Below the pieces are notes generated by a model. That model did not search any database. It was not told the origin of the DNA and saw only the letters and a program-made list of their open reading frames with translations. Shown piece after piece: positions 32,818-41,129 of a stretch of DNA of 64,000 nucleotides. Origin of the DNA: CAZWSX01 sp964636985 (GTDB taxonomy: Bacteria > Planctomycetota > Planctomycetia > Pirellulales > Pirellulaceae); contig CAZWSX010000014.1 in NCBI GenBank assembly GCA_964636985.1, positions 1-64,000 on the forward strand. Direction: 5' to 3'. A program made the position numbers and the translations under genes. How positions within the stretch are numbered: position 1 is the first letter of the stretch; each line of letters opens with the position of its first letter.

Positions 32818-34092
32818 ATGAAAAACGGCGTTGGCACGGTTTTGATTTCAGGAGGACAATTATTCGACGGGACGGGTTCACCGCCTCTTCGCGATGGCGC
32901 GCTAGTGATTGTAGATGGCAAAATCACGTACGCCGGTCCCGCCGTCAGGGCACCGCAAGTGCCGGCCGACGCGAAGAAAATCGACGCCCGCGGCGGAACC
33001 ATCATGCCCGGCCTGGTCGAGGCGCACTACCACGCGACCTACTTCAACGTGGCCGCGCTGGAAGACCTCGATATCAAATACCCAGTCGAGTACGTCACGC
33101 TCCTCGCGGCCAACAACGCCAAGCTCGCCCTTGATTGCGGGTACACCGCCGCGCGCTCGGGCGGTAGTCTTTTCAACATCGACGTGTGGCTCAAGAAGGC
33201 CATCGAGAACGAAGTCGCTCCGGGCCCGCGCCTGGTCGCGAGCGGCCGCGAGATCTGCGGCGCGGGTGGCTTGATGGATTGGAACCCCGACTTCCGCAAG
33301 ATCGGCATGGAAGGTTTAGTCTTATTGATCAACGGCGCGGACGAAGCTCGCACCGCTGTGAGGAAGCTCGTTAAGGATGGCGTCGAGTGGGTGAAGACGT
33401 ATCCCACGGGCGACGCGGCATCGCCCGACATCAACGATCACCACACGCTTTGCATGACGTTCGAGGAGATGGCGGCCGTCGTAACGACCGCGCACAATCA
33501 CGGCCTCAAGGTGACCGGCCATTGCCGCGCGACCGAAGGAATCAAGAACGCGCTCCGCGCTGGATACGACGCCATCGAGCACGGAACGTTTATCGACGAC
33601 GAGGGACTCGATCTGCTCCTCAAGCGAGACGTCCCTTGCGTTCCGGCTCTCTATTTTGAAAAGGTGAGCGTCGACCGTGGGCACGAGTTCCGCCTGCCTC
33701 AAAAGGTCATCGACGGCCATCAGGAAACACTCGAAGGAGGAGCCGAGAGTGCTCGGCGAATTCTGCGTGCCGGCGGAAGGCTCGGCATGGGGGGCGATTA
33801 CGGATTCGCCTGGAATCCCCACGGCGATTACGCCTGCGAATTGAGCTTTTTTGTCGAATACGTTGGGCTGACTCCGCTGGAAGTCCTTAAATGCGCCACC
33901 AAGACCGGGGCCGAGATTATGGGCCGCGGAGACGAGCTTGGAACGTTGACACCAGGTAAACTGGCGGATGTACTAATAGTGGACGGCGACCCCACCACGA
34001 ACATCCGCGTTTTGCAAGATCGCTCGAAGTTCATCGCCGTCATGCAAGGTGGCGTTGTTCGATCGGGACAACTCACCCGTCCTCAGGCATAA
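32818..34092 (+). CDS. Amidohydrolase family protein (imidazolonepropionase/prolidase-like)
   Basis: A 424-aa metal-dependent hydrolase of the amidohydrolase superfamily. Metal ligands appear complete: H70 and H72 in VEAHYHAT, a Lys in WVKTYPTGD that may be carbamylated, His in VTGHCRA, His in AIEHGTF and the catalytic Asp in MGGDYGF. The surrounding small beta-sandwich is formed by the first ~60 residues (LISGGQLFDGTG) and the C-terminal GTLTPGKLADVLIVDGDP. Proteins of this type hydrolyse dipeptides, cyclic amides or similar compounds; the substrate is not predictable. No signal peptide, so it is cytoplasmic. The following DUF1501 gene starts 78 bp downstream. Confidence 0.9.
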   Translation: MKNGVGTVLISGGQLFDGTGSPPLRDGALVIVDGKITYAGPAVRAPQVPADAKKIDARGGTIMPGLVEAHYHATYFNVAALEDLDIKYPVEYVTLLAANNAKLALDCGYTAARSGGSLFNIDVWLKKAIENEVAPGPRLVASGREICGAGGLMDWNPDFRKIGMEGLVLLINGADEARTAVRKLVKDGVEWVKTYPTGDAASPDINDHHTLCMTFEEMAAVVTTAHNHGLKVTGHCRATEGIKNALRAGYDAIEHGTFIDDEGLDLLLKRDVPCVPALYFEKVSVDRGHEFRLPQKVIDGHQETLEGGAESARRILRAGGRLGMGGDYGFAWNPHGDYACELSFFVEYVGLTPLEVLKCATKTGAEIMGRGDELGTLTPGKLADVLIVDGDPTTNIRVLQDRSKFIAVMQGGVVRSGQLTRPQA

Positions 34093-34170
34093 TGAGGGAC
34101 GATCCCACCCGCGTACTGCTCACCTCCCGCCCCGCCCTCCCCCGCCTCCCGTTTCGGCCATGAGGAACAA

Positions 34171-35595
34171 ATGGACGATCACTCACCCGAACACACGCAA
34201 GAGGCGCTCGCCCGTCTGAAATCGCGTCGGCACTGGCTTGCCCAATTTGGCGGCGCGATTGGCTTGTCGACATTGCCGTTCCTGCCATCGATCGCGCGCG
34301 GTTCCGCCCCCGGCGAGCGCAAGCCGATCCGTTCCTGCATTTTCTTGTTCTTGTACGGTGGGCCGAGCCACTTCGAGTCATTCGACCCTAAGCCCAATGC
34401 ACCGCGTGAGGTCCGCGGCGAGTTCGGTTCGATCTCGACGAGCGTTCCAGGTGTTCGCTTGGGTGAACACTTGCCAAAACTCGCGGCACACGCACATCGC
34501 TTTGGCATCATTCGCAGCATGCATCACCAGATGCGGTTTCACGATTCGGCCTCGTCGCACACGTTGACCGGCCGCGCACCCCTCACAGGCGATCGCGAGA
34601 CTTTCCCCGATACTCCGCAAACGTTTCCGTCGCACGGCGCCGGCCTCAGTTATATGTGGCGGGAGAAGAAACTCCCGGTCTGCCACGCCTCTCTCCCCTT
34701 CGTGATGAACAACGAGATCCGTAACCCGGGACAAACGCCTGGGATGTTGGGGGCTCGTTACGCGCCGCTGCAAATCGAGGTCGATCCCCAGGCCAAACGC
34801 TATCGCGCCGACGCACTTCGCAAACCGGACGGCATGGACGATGCCCGGTTGGCCGACCGTTGGTCGATGGTGAGTGGACTCAACACCGGGGTGTCGCCAG
34901 GTGCGGGACGCCTCATTCCGCTCTATGAGCGCGCTCTTGCTTTGTCCGCTTCCAAGGCCGTGCACGATGCGCTTGATTTGGAGCGAGAACCGCTCTCGGT
35001 TCGCGAACGCTACGGCACGCCGGAACAGGACAGGACCGACTTGCCTAATGCCCGGTCGCGCGATGGCGTCGCCCGCAACATGCGCGGGCAAAGCGTGCTG
35101 GCCGCGCGGCGGCTTGTGGAAGCTGGCGTTCCGTTTGTCTCCGTCTACGATTTCAAGCAACAGGGGCAAAACTGGGACACGCACGAAAAGAACTTCCTCC
35201 AACACAAAGAAGTGCTTCTGCCGCCGATCGATCAGGCGGTCTCGGCACTGATCGAAGATTTACAAGAACGCGGCTTGCTCGACGAAACACTGATTGTCGT
35301 CACAGGCGAGTTTGGCCGCACGCCCAAAATCAACAAAGACGCCGGGCGCGATCACTGGCCCGACTGCTATAGCACGCTGCTGGCGGGCGGTGGCATTCAA
35401 CCGGGGGCGATTTGGGGGGCGAGCGACAAGCTTGGTGCGTATCCCGCAGTCGATGCAGTTACGCCCGGCGACTTAGCGGCGACCATTTTTTGGCGATTTG
35501 GCCTCGACCCGGCGACGGAACTTCACGACGGGACAGGTCGTCCAATGAAACTAGCCGACGGGCAGCCTCTCAAGGGGATGTTCGGCGTGACGTGA
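34171..35595 (+). CDS. DUF1501 domain-containing protein, Tat-exported
   Basis: A 474-aa member of DUF1501, an alkaline-phosphatase/sulfatase-like fold common in planctomycetes. The N-terminus has a twin-arginine signal (S18-R19-R20-HWLAQFGG followed by a hydrophobic stretch and an alanine-containing cleavage site). Family landmarks include LYGGPSHFESFDPKPNAP near the start, GTGEFGRTP-like VVTGEFGRTPKIN, RDHWPDCYS and GWG-like GAIWGASD. The function of the family is unknown; DUF1501 genes frequently pair with DUF1553/cytochrome genes, which are absent here. ATG 34171 has a GAGGA ribosome binding site about five bases upstream. The ADP-ribosylglycohydrolase gene follows 43 bp downstream. Confidence 0.92.
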   Translation: MDDHSPEHTQEALARLKSRRHWLAQFGGAIGLSTLPFLPSIARGSAPGERKPIRSCIFLFLYGGPSHFESFDPKPNAPREVRGEFGSISTSVPGVRLGEHLPKLAAHAHRFGIIRSMHHQMRFHDSASSHTLTGRAPLTGDRETFPDTPQTFPSHGAGLSYMWREKKLPVCHASLPFVMNNEIRNPGQTPGMLGARYAPLQIEVDPQAKRYRADALRKPDGMDDARLADRWSMVSGLNTGVSPGAGRLIPLYERALALSASKAVHDALDLEREPLSVRERYGTPEQDRTDLPNARSRDGVARNMRGQSVLAARRLVEAGVPFVSVYDFKQQGQNWDTHEKNFLQHKEVLLPPIDQAVSALIEDLQERGLLDETLIVVTGEFGRTPKINKDAGRDHWPDCYSTLLAGGGIQPGAIWGASDKLGAYPAVDAVTPGDLAATIFWRFGLDPATELHDGTGRPMKLADGQPLKGMFGVT

Positions 35596-35638
35596 GATCG
35601 TGAGCCCAAACAGTCCGTGAAACGAAGGCGCCTCTCCC

Positions 35639-36565
35639 ATGACGCTCGATCGCAGACGTGGTTGCCTCCTTGGTTTGGCTATTGGTGATGCGCTTGGCGC
35701 GGCCGTGGAGTTTGAGTCGCCCGGCGACTTCGAACCGGTCGTCGGCTTTCGCGATGGCGGCCCGCACCGGTTGGCTCCGGGCGAGTGGACCGACGACACC
35801 AGCCTGGCGTTGGCACTGGCCGACAGCATTTCGCAAGGCAAATGGGATCTGAACGATCAGGCCAGTCGCTATGTCGCCTGGTGGAAGAACGGGACGTATT
35901 CGGTCAACGGGCGTTGCTTCGATATTGGCCTCACGACCAAGACAGCGCTCGAAAAGTTTGTCAGCGAAGGCGATGCTCGCAAGAGTGGTGACATTCACGT
36001 GCGCTCCTGCGGCAATGGCTCGATCATGCGGCTGGCGCCGGTGCCGATCCGTTACTGCGATTACTTTCCGGACCGCATCGACGAGTTGGCGAACCTGGCG
36101 TCCGAGTCGAGTTTGCCGACGCACGCGGGTGCACAGTGTCTTTCGGCTTGTCGCTACCTGGCGGTCGTACTCGCCGCGTTGATGCAGGGGCAGTCTCGCG
36201 AAGAAGTTTTGTCGCCAGACTGGCCGCCGCTCCAAATGCTGCGACAAGGAACGCCTTGGCACCCTGAAATCGATCACGTGACCAAAGGAGCGTTCCGAAA
36301 TCAAAACCCTCCGCAGATAACGGGGAGCGGCTACGTGGTGCGCAGTTTGGAAGCCGCTCTGTGGGCCTTCCACAAGGCAACGAGTTTTCGCGAGGCCGTC
36401 CTCAAAGCGGTTAACCTTGGTGAGGACGCTGATACCACGGGCGCCGTGTGCGGGCAACTGGCCGGCGCCTATTGGGGCGAAAAGGGCATTCCCAGCGAGT
36501 GGCTCAGCGGACTGGCCAAACGCGACATGATTGAAAAGGCTTTAACGGGCCTCGTCAAAGCGTGA
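35639..36565 (+). CDS. ADP-ribosylglycohydrolase family protein
   Basis: A 308-aa all-helical hydrolase of the DraG/ARH family, which removes ADP-ribose from proteins or small molecules using two magnesium ions. Metal-binding motifs are intact: GDALGAAVEF (16-25), TDDTS (51-55) and GEDADTTG (261-268); a fourth typical element is SCGNGSIMRLAP (123-134). No signal peptide, so it is cytoplasmic. The target is unknown and no ADP-ribosyltransferase gene is seen in the window. It converges with the TolC-like gene, whose stop is 12 bp away. Confidence 0.93.
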   Translation: MTLDRRRGCLLGLAIGDALGAAVEFESPGDFEPVVGFRDGGPHRLAPGEWTDDTSLALALADSISQGKWDLNDQASRYVAWWKNGTYSVNGRCFDIGLTTKTALEKFVSEGDARKSGDIHVRSCGNGSIMRLAPVPIRYCDYFPDRIDELANLASESSLPTHAGAQCLSACRYLAVVLAALMQGQSREEVLSPDWPPLQMLRQGTPWHPEIDHVTKGAFRNQNPPQITGSGYVVRSLEAALWAFHKATSFREAVLKAVNLGEDADTTGAVCGQLAGAYWGEKGIPSEWLSGLAKRDMIEKALTGLVKA

Positions 36566-36577
36566 TCTCACGCCGCA

Positions 36578-39500
36578 CTACGGCAATCCATGAATCCCGC
36601 GGATTTCTCGCGAGTAGTGCAGCCACGGCACGAGCGGACCGTACGGTGGCCCTGCCTCGGGCGACAGGTAGTCTTGAGTGCTCGGCTGTAACCCTTCGTC
36701 TTTGAGGCCGAGCCAGAAGCCCGTATCGTCGAGTTGCATCACCTCGAGATCGAGGAATAGCTGCATGCGATTCACTAAGTAACCGATGTGGTTGTCGGCG
36801 ACTCCACCGACGGCCAGGCGGAATGCATCTTGGGCTTCCAGGAAGTCGCGCGCGGCAACGCCCGGAATACCGAGGGCGAGCGCGAGCCGCGTGCTATTCA
36901 CCCGCTCGTTGGCCAGTGCGGCGCTGGCGACGCCGATCTGATACTGCGTTTTCGCGAGGGTCAGATTCCGCAAGTCATCGCGGACGGCGAACTTGATGCC
37001 ATCTTCAAGGGCCATCAGATTGCGCCGTCCCACCTGGTAGTCGATGAGCGCCGTTCGGTAGTGGTTCCTCTGCGCCTTGCGATTGAGCGGCAAGTCGAGC
37101 GAGGCCCCGACCTGCGTCTGCAAAAACTCGGTCGTGTCGCCGGGCTGTTGGATGTGGACCGCCATCGTCTCGCGCGCCCGCAGGTTGAGCACGCTTTTCA
37201 GATCGTCGGCGGCCAGCTTGATGGCGCGGCGGTTGTCGGCCAGTTGACCTCGCTGGTTCATCAGATCGAGCCGCAGTGCCAGGGCGGTCGTCATCGCATC
37301 GTTGACACTCATGTCGACCGTCGCGAGAGTTTCCATTTCCTCGGAGAGGGCTTGTTCCGAGAGCACCAAAAGGCGGTCGACCAGAGTGACCATCTCGCGC
37401 TGCCCTTCTTCGGTGAGGATCGAGTCACGCGCGGCTCCCTCCAATTCTGATGCTTCGCGAGCAAGCGCCCTCGCCGATTCCAGCACCTCGGCGGCGGTGT
37501 CGGCCAGCTTGGTCAGGTCATCGAGCAAAGCATCCCGAAGCAGACGAGCCTGCTCGATCCAAAGGTGGCGCATCTGTTGCCGAAGCTGCTGGTGCCGTTT
37601 TTCGATTTCGTTGGTCGATTGGCTGTCCGATTGGTGGTTGGCTCGCACGACATCCAATTGCCGCGAGATTTCGCCGCTAAGGGCCGCGATTAACTCGACG
37701 CGGCGTTGCAGCAGCCGCACCACGGACGGATCGGCCCCTTGCTCAATGACGGCCAATGCATCCGTTCGCAGAGTAACGTTCAGTTGCGCGTCGGCAAGCA
37801 GGAGCCGCAAGCCGATCGCTTCCAACTCCAGGCCGAACTTGTCTTGCGGCGCTGCTGAATCAGACTCGCTCCCGCCCTCTTGTTGACGATTCTTCGACGA
37901 GGTCCGCCAGGCGGTCGCCCTTTGATGGAGTACGACGGCGGAGTTGATCATTTCGGCCGAAAGCACATTGCGGCGCTCGCGTTCGGTTGCGAGTCGTGAT
38001 CGCGTCCTCAGGACGGCGTCGGCCGATACCGAGGCGGTGTCACGAATCGTAATCCCGTCCAACTCCTCCAGGTTCAGCCGCATCGCGAGTTCCGTCGGCA
38101 AGCCAAGCAGAATCTTGAACTGGTCCTGTGATCGATCGAGCGACACGCAGGACGAAATCAACCGGCCGCGCGAGGCCAGCATGTTTTGTTCGATCTGCTC
38201 GGTTTGAATTCGCGAGCCTTGGGGAGTCTCAAGCTCGGCGCGGGCTTGGCGGAGAGCACGTGAAAGGGAGAAGTAGTTCTGCGATTCGATCGCGATCTGC
38301 CGGTAGGCGCGAAGCTGCGTGTAGTACTGCGTTGCCAATTGAACGAAGAAGATCTTCCGGAAACGGGCGTAAGTTCGGACAGCGTAAAGCAGCCGCCGCT
38401 CGGCCGCAGTGAGCGGCTCCAGCCGAATATCGCGTTGAAAGATGGGCTGCGTCCAATCGAGCAGCAACTGCGACGTGATATCCGAAGCGAAGCCCTGCGG
38501 GCCGTCGAATGTGATCAGGATGTTGTTCGCCAGCCGCGCCAGGATAGTGCCGCTCGTGGCGAGCGTTTTATCCCACTGCGTCACTTGATTGATCCGCAAC
38601 TGTCTGTCGTATTGCCCAGCCTGCTGAGTATTGAAGAAATCGACGTCCGTTCCGTTCACAAACGGCGTCGCCTTCAAAGCGAAATCGAACCGGGCCAGCG
38701 ATACATCTAGCGCCGCGCGATAGAGCGTTTCTTTTTGCGTTTGATACTCGCGGCTGTTGAGCAGCCCCAACTCGATGACGTTTTCGAGCGTCAAGTCGGG
38801 GCCGGAAGTGATCAACTCCGACGACGGCTGCTGGCCAAACGACCGCGCGTACTCGTCGCTCAGCGTCGTGAACTCGAGCATCCGAGCAAGCGACGCCCGC
38901 GGCAAGGAGTCCCATTGCTCCTTCGAGATGGGTGGCGCGGCGAGTGGCGCCAGGGGGACCTGCCCTTCGGCGACCGCCAGGTCTTCCTCGAGCTGTTCGA
39001 TCGACCGCTCGTTCAGTCCTTGCGGCTCTTGGAGAGGCATCCCCTCGGCGAGCGATTCATCCGGCTCCGGAGGCAGAGGTTCAGGTGGCGGTCCATCGCT
39101 CTCCGGCATCTCGGTGTCGGGGACGTCCTCCACCTGGCGTGAAGACGCATAACCGGTAACGCGAATTTTCTTATTCGAGGCCGCACGCGATGTCCGCGCC
39201 GATCCCGGCTCCCGGATCTTGCCCTTAGACTCTTCTACGTCTTCTTCCATCTCGTCAGAGTCGGGACTGTTCCCTACTTCGCCGTTGTTGGGCGCTTCCA
39301 ACTTCTCGGGCTGCTCGAAGTACTCCATCGACTCGTCGTTGGGGAGCGGTTCGGATGCAGGCTGTGGAAGAAGCTCGGCCTCATCCTTGTACTGCATATC
39401 CTTCGACTCGCCATCGTCGCCGGGCGAGCGTTCCGGCTTGGGCAATACTTCCTTCTTTTTCGTGCGCTTACGCTGAGCGTCGCTGTAGAGCGGAGGTATT

Positions 39501-39811
39501 TCGTAGCTGTTGAGTTGCGGCTCAGGGTTGGGAAGGATCGGGTAGTCGCGCGGCGTCGGATCGTACAAGCGAGAGTCGGGCGCATTGTCGATCGTGAAAC
39601 CCGATGGATACCACGGCGTCTCCATCGTGCGCGATTCGATGATGGTGTAGGCTTCGCAGTCGGCGCTGTTGCGATAAAACGTTCGTGAACAGCCGCTCGT
39701 TAGAAGCGCGAATAAGATAAGCCAGCCCAGGCGGTCGGCGCGCGACAAACGAGCGCTGCCTGGGCGCGACGTTGGCTTCGTCCCTGAAGGTGTGCTTGAA
39801 AGCGGCATCAT
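36578..39811 (-). CDS. TolC-family outer-membrane efflux lipoprotein with long N-terminal extension
   Basis: A 1077-aa protein, more than twice the usual TolC length (~450-490). The N-terminus is a lipoprotein signal with lipobox LLTSGC (Cys41). Residues ~45-330 are low-complexity, very acidic and Pro-rich (EMEEDVEESKGK, PPPEPLPPEPDES), probably disordered. From ~340 the TolC-type helical hairpins begin (LTLENVIELGLLNSREYQTQ; LLDWTQPIFQRDIRLEPL; IQTEQIEQNMLASRGRLI), and a second such half ends the protein (LALRLDLMNQRGQLADNRRA; LDLPLNRKAQRN). It is the last gene of an operon with a membrane-fusion protein and a MacB-like permease and presumably forms the outer-membrane channel of that exporter. 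Confidence 0.85.
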   Translation of the reverse strand: MMPLSSTPSGTKPTSRPGSARLSRADRLGWLILFALLTSGCSRTFYRNSADCEAYTIIESRTMETPWYPSGFTIDNAPDSRLYDPTPRDYPILPNPEPQLNSYEIPPLYSDAQRKRTKKKEVLPKPERSPGDDGESKDMQYKDEAELLPQPASEPLPNDESMEYFEQPEKLEAPNNGEVGNSPDSDEMEEDVEESKGKIREPGSARTSRAASNKKIRVTGYASSRQVEDVPDTEMPESDGPPPEPLPPEPDESLAEGMPLQEPQGLNERSIEQLEEDLAVAEGQVPLAPLAAPPISKEQWDSLPRASLARMLEFTTLSDEYARSFGQQPSSELITSGPDLTLENVIELGLLNSREYQTQKETLYRAALDVSLARFDFALKATPFVNGTDVDFFNTQQAGQYDRQLRINQVTQWDKTLATSGTILARLANNILITFDGPQGFASDITSQLLLDWTQPIFQRDIRLEPLTAAERRLLYAVRTYARFRKIFFVQLATQYYTQLRAYRQIAIESQNYFSLSRALRQARAELETPQGSRIQTEQIEQNMLASRGRLISSCVSLDRSQDQFKILLGLPTELAMRLNLEELDGITIRDTASVSADAVLRTRSRLATERERRNVLSAEMINSAVVLHQRATAWRTSSKNRQQEGGSESDSAAPQDKFGLELEAIGLRLLLADAQLNVTLRTDALAVIEQGADPSVVRLLQRRVELIAALSGEISRQLDVVRANHQSDSQSTNEIEKRHQQLRQQMRHLWIEQARLLRDALLDDLTKLADTAAEVLESARALAREASELEGAARDSILTEEGQREMVTLVDRLLVLSEQALSEEMETLATVDMSVNDAMTTALALRLDLMNQRGQLADNRRAIKLAADDLKSVLNLRARETMAVHIQQPGDTTEFLQTQVGASLDLPLNRKAQRNHYRTALIDYQVGRRNLMALEDGIKFAVRDDLRNLTLAKTQYQIGVASAALANERVNSTRLALALGIPGVAARDFLEAQDAFRLAVGGVADNHIGYLVNRMQLFLDLEVMQLDDTGFWLGLKDEGLQPSTQDYLSPEAGPPYGPLVPWLHYSREIRGIHGLP

Positions 39812-39840
39812 GCCTGCACTGTATTACTTGGATGTCGTCG

Positions 39841-41124
39841 CTAGACGACGTGTCGCAACGCCGTGATGGGGTCCATATAAGCCGCGCGGGCGGCAGGATA
39901 AATTCCGAAAACAATACCCATCAAACTGGAGATGGAGAAGGCCAATAGCACCGCGGAGGGGTGCACGATAGCCTCGATCCCCGCTAGCTTCTCGACGACC
40001 GTAGGAGCACCAATCCCCAACAGAACGCCCAGCCCTCCGCCGAGACTGCACAACGCGATCGCCTCGATGAGGAATTGAATGATGATGTCGTGGCGGCGGG
40101 CTCCCAAAGCGCGGCGAATGCCGATCTCGCGAGTCTGTTCGGTCACGTTCGCTAGCATGATGTTCATGATGCCGATCCCCCCCACCAGCAGCGAAATGCC
40201 GGCGATCGATCCAAGCACCAGGTTCCACAGCGAGTGCTCCTGCTCGGCTCGCTCTTGAAGCTCCAGCGGCACCTGCACTTCGTAATCGTCGGACCGGGCA
40301 TGCTGGGCATGGAGCAGCTTCTTGGCCATCTCCGCCGTCGGGCCCACCAGATCGAGCGACCGGGCCGTGAGGATGATCTCGTTGAGTTGGACCTTCTCGA
40401 AATCGACGCTCCCTGCGTTCTTGATCACCTGCAACTCGCCAAAGCGGCGGCGAGCGCAATCGAGCGGAATGAAGATCTCGCGGGGATCGGCGTTTTGACC
40501 GCCAGGAGCCAGCACGCCAACAATTCGGAATGACATCGGTCCCAGGAACAAATCCTTGCCGATGGGGTCTTCGTAGCCGAAGAGCACTTCGGCCGCTTCG
40601 GGGCCAAGTACGGCGACGTTGGTGGCGCCAGCCAAGTCGGTCGCGGCGATGAAACGCCCTCGCCGTACCTGCAAGTGGCGGACCTGCATGTAATCGATGT
40701 TCACGCCCAGGATGCGAGCATTGCGAATGCGGTGATGGCCGTGATAAACGTCTTTGCGCACGAGCGCTACGGGCACCGCTCGGGTCAGAGTTGGAATGGC
40801 GCCGCAAAGGCGGTCGAAATCGGCGTACTTCAGTCCATACTCCACGATCCGGCTGACGCGGCGTTGGCCGGAAGTGCTTTCTTCCTCGGCGGCTTGCTGC
40901 CGCGTGCCCGGCTTCACGCTCCGCACGATCACGTTGGTGGCACCGAGGGCCTCGATCTGCGCCATCGCCTTGGCCTTAGAGCCTTCGCCGATCGCCAGCA
41001 TGGCAATCACCGAGCCCACGCCCAGGATGACGCCCAACAAGGCCAACGCGCTACGCATTCCGCGCAGGCGCAGGTTGTTGATCGCCAGGCAGACCGCTCC
41101 CCACCAGTATTGCCACGAACGCAT
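39841..41124 (-). CDS. MacB/FtsX-type ABC transporter permease
   Basis: A 427-aa permease with the four-helix MacB/LolE-type topology: first membrane segment near residues 22-45 (ALALLGVILGVGSVIAMLAI), a large periplasmic domain (~50-290), then three C-terminal segments including GSIAGISLLVGGIGIMNIML followed by the signature TEQTREIGIRRALGA. It has no ATP-binding domain, so it must pair with a separate ATPase, none of which is in this operon. The ATG at 41124 is chosen because the family N-terminus starts there; the frame stays open further upstream but overlaps the membrane-fusion gene, whose stop is 5 bp away. Confidence 0.9.
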   Translation of the reverse strand: MRSWQYWWGAVCLAINNLRLRGMRSALALLGVILGVGSVIAMLAIGEGSKAKAMAQIEALGATNVIVRSVKPGTRQQAAEEESTSGQRRVSRIVEYGLKYADFDRLCGAIPTLTRAVPVALVRKDVYHGHHRIRNARILGVNIDYMQVRHLQVRRGRFIAATDLAGATNVAVLGPEAAEVLFGYEDPIGKDLFLGPMSFRIVGVLAPGGQNADPREIFIPLDCARRRFGELQVIKNAGSVDFEKVQLNEIILTARSLDLVGPTAEMAKKLLHAQHARSDDYEVQVPLELQERAEQEHSLWNLVLGSIAGISLLVGGIGIMNIMLANVTEQTREIGIRRALGARRHDIIIQFLIEAIALCSLGGGLGVLLGIGAPTVVEKLAGIEAIVHPSAVLLAFSISSLMGIVFGIYPAARAAYMDPITALRHVV

Positions 41125-41129
41125 GGGCG

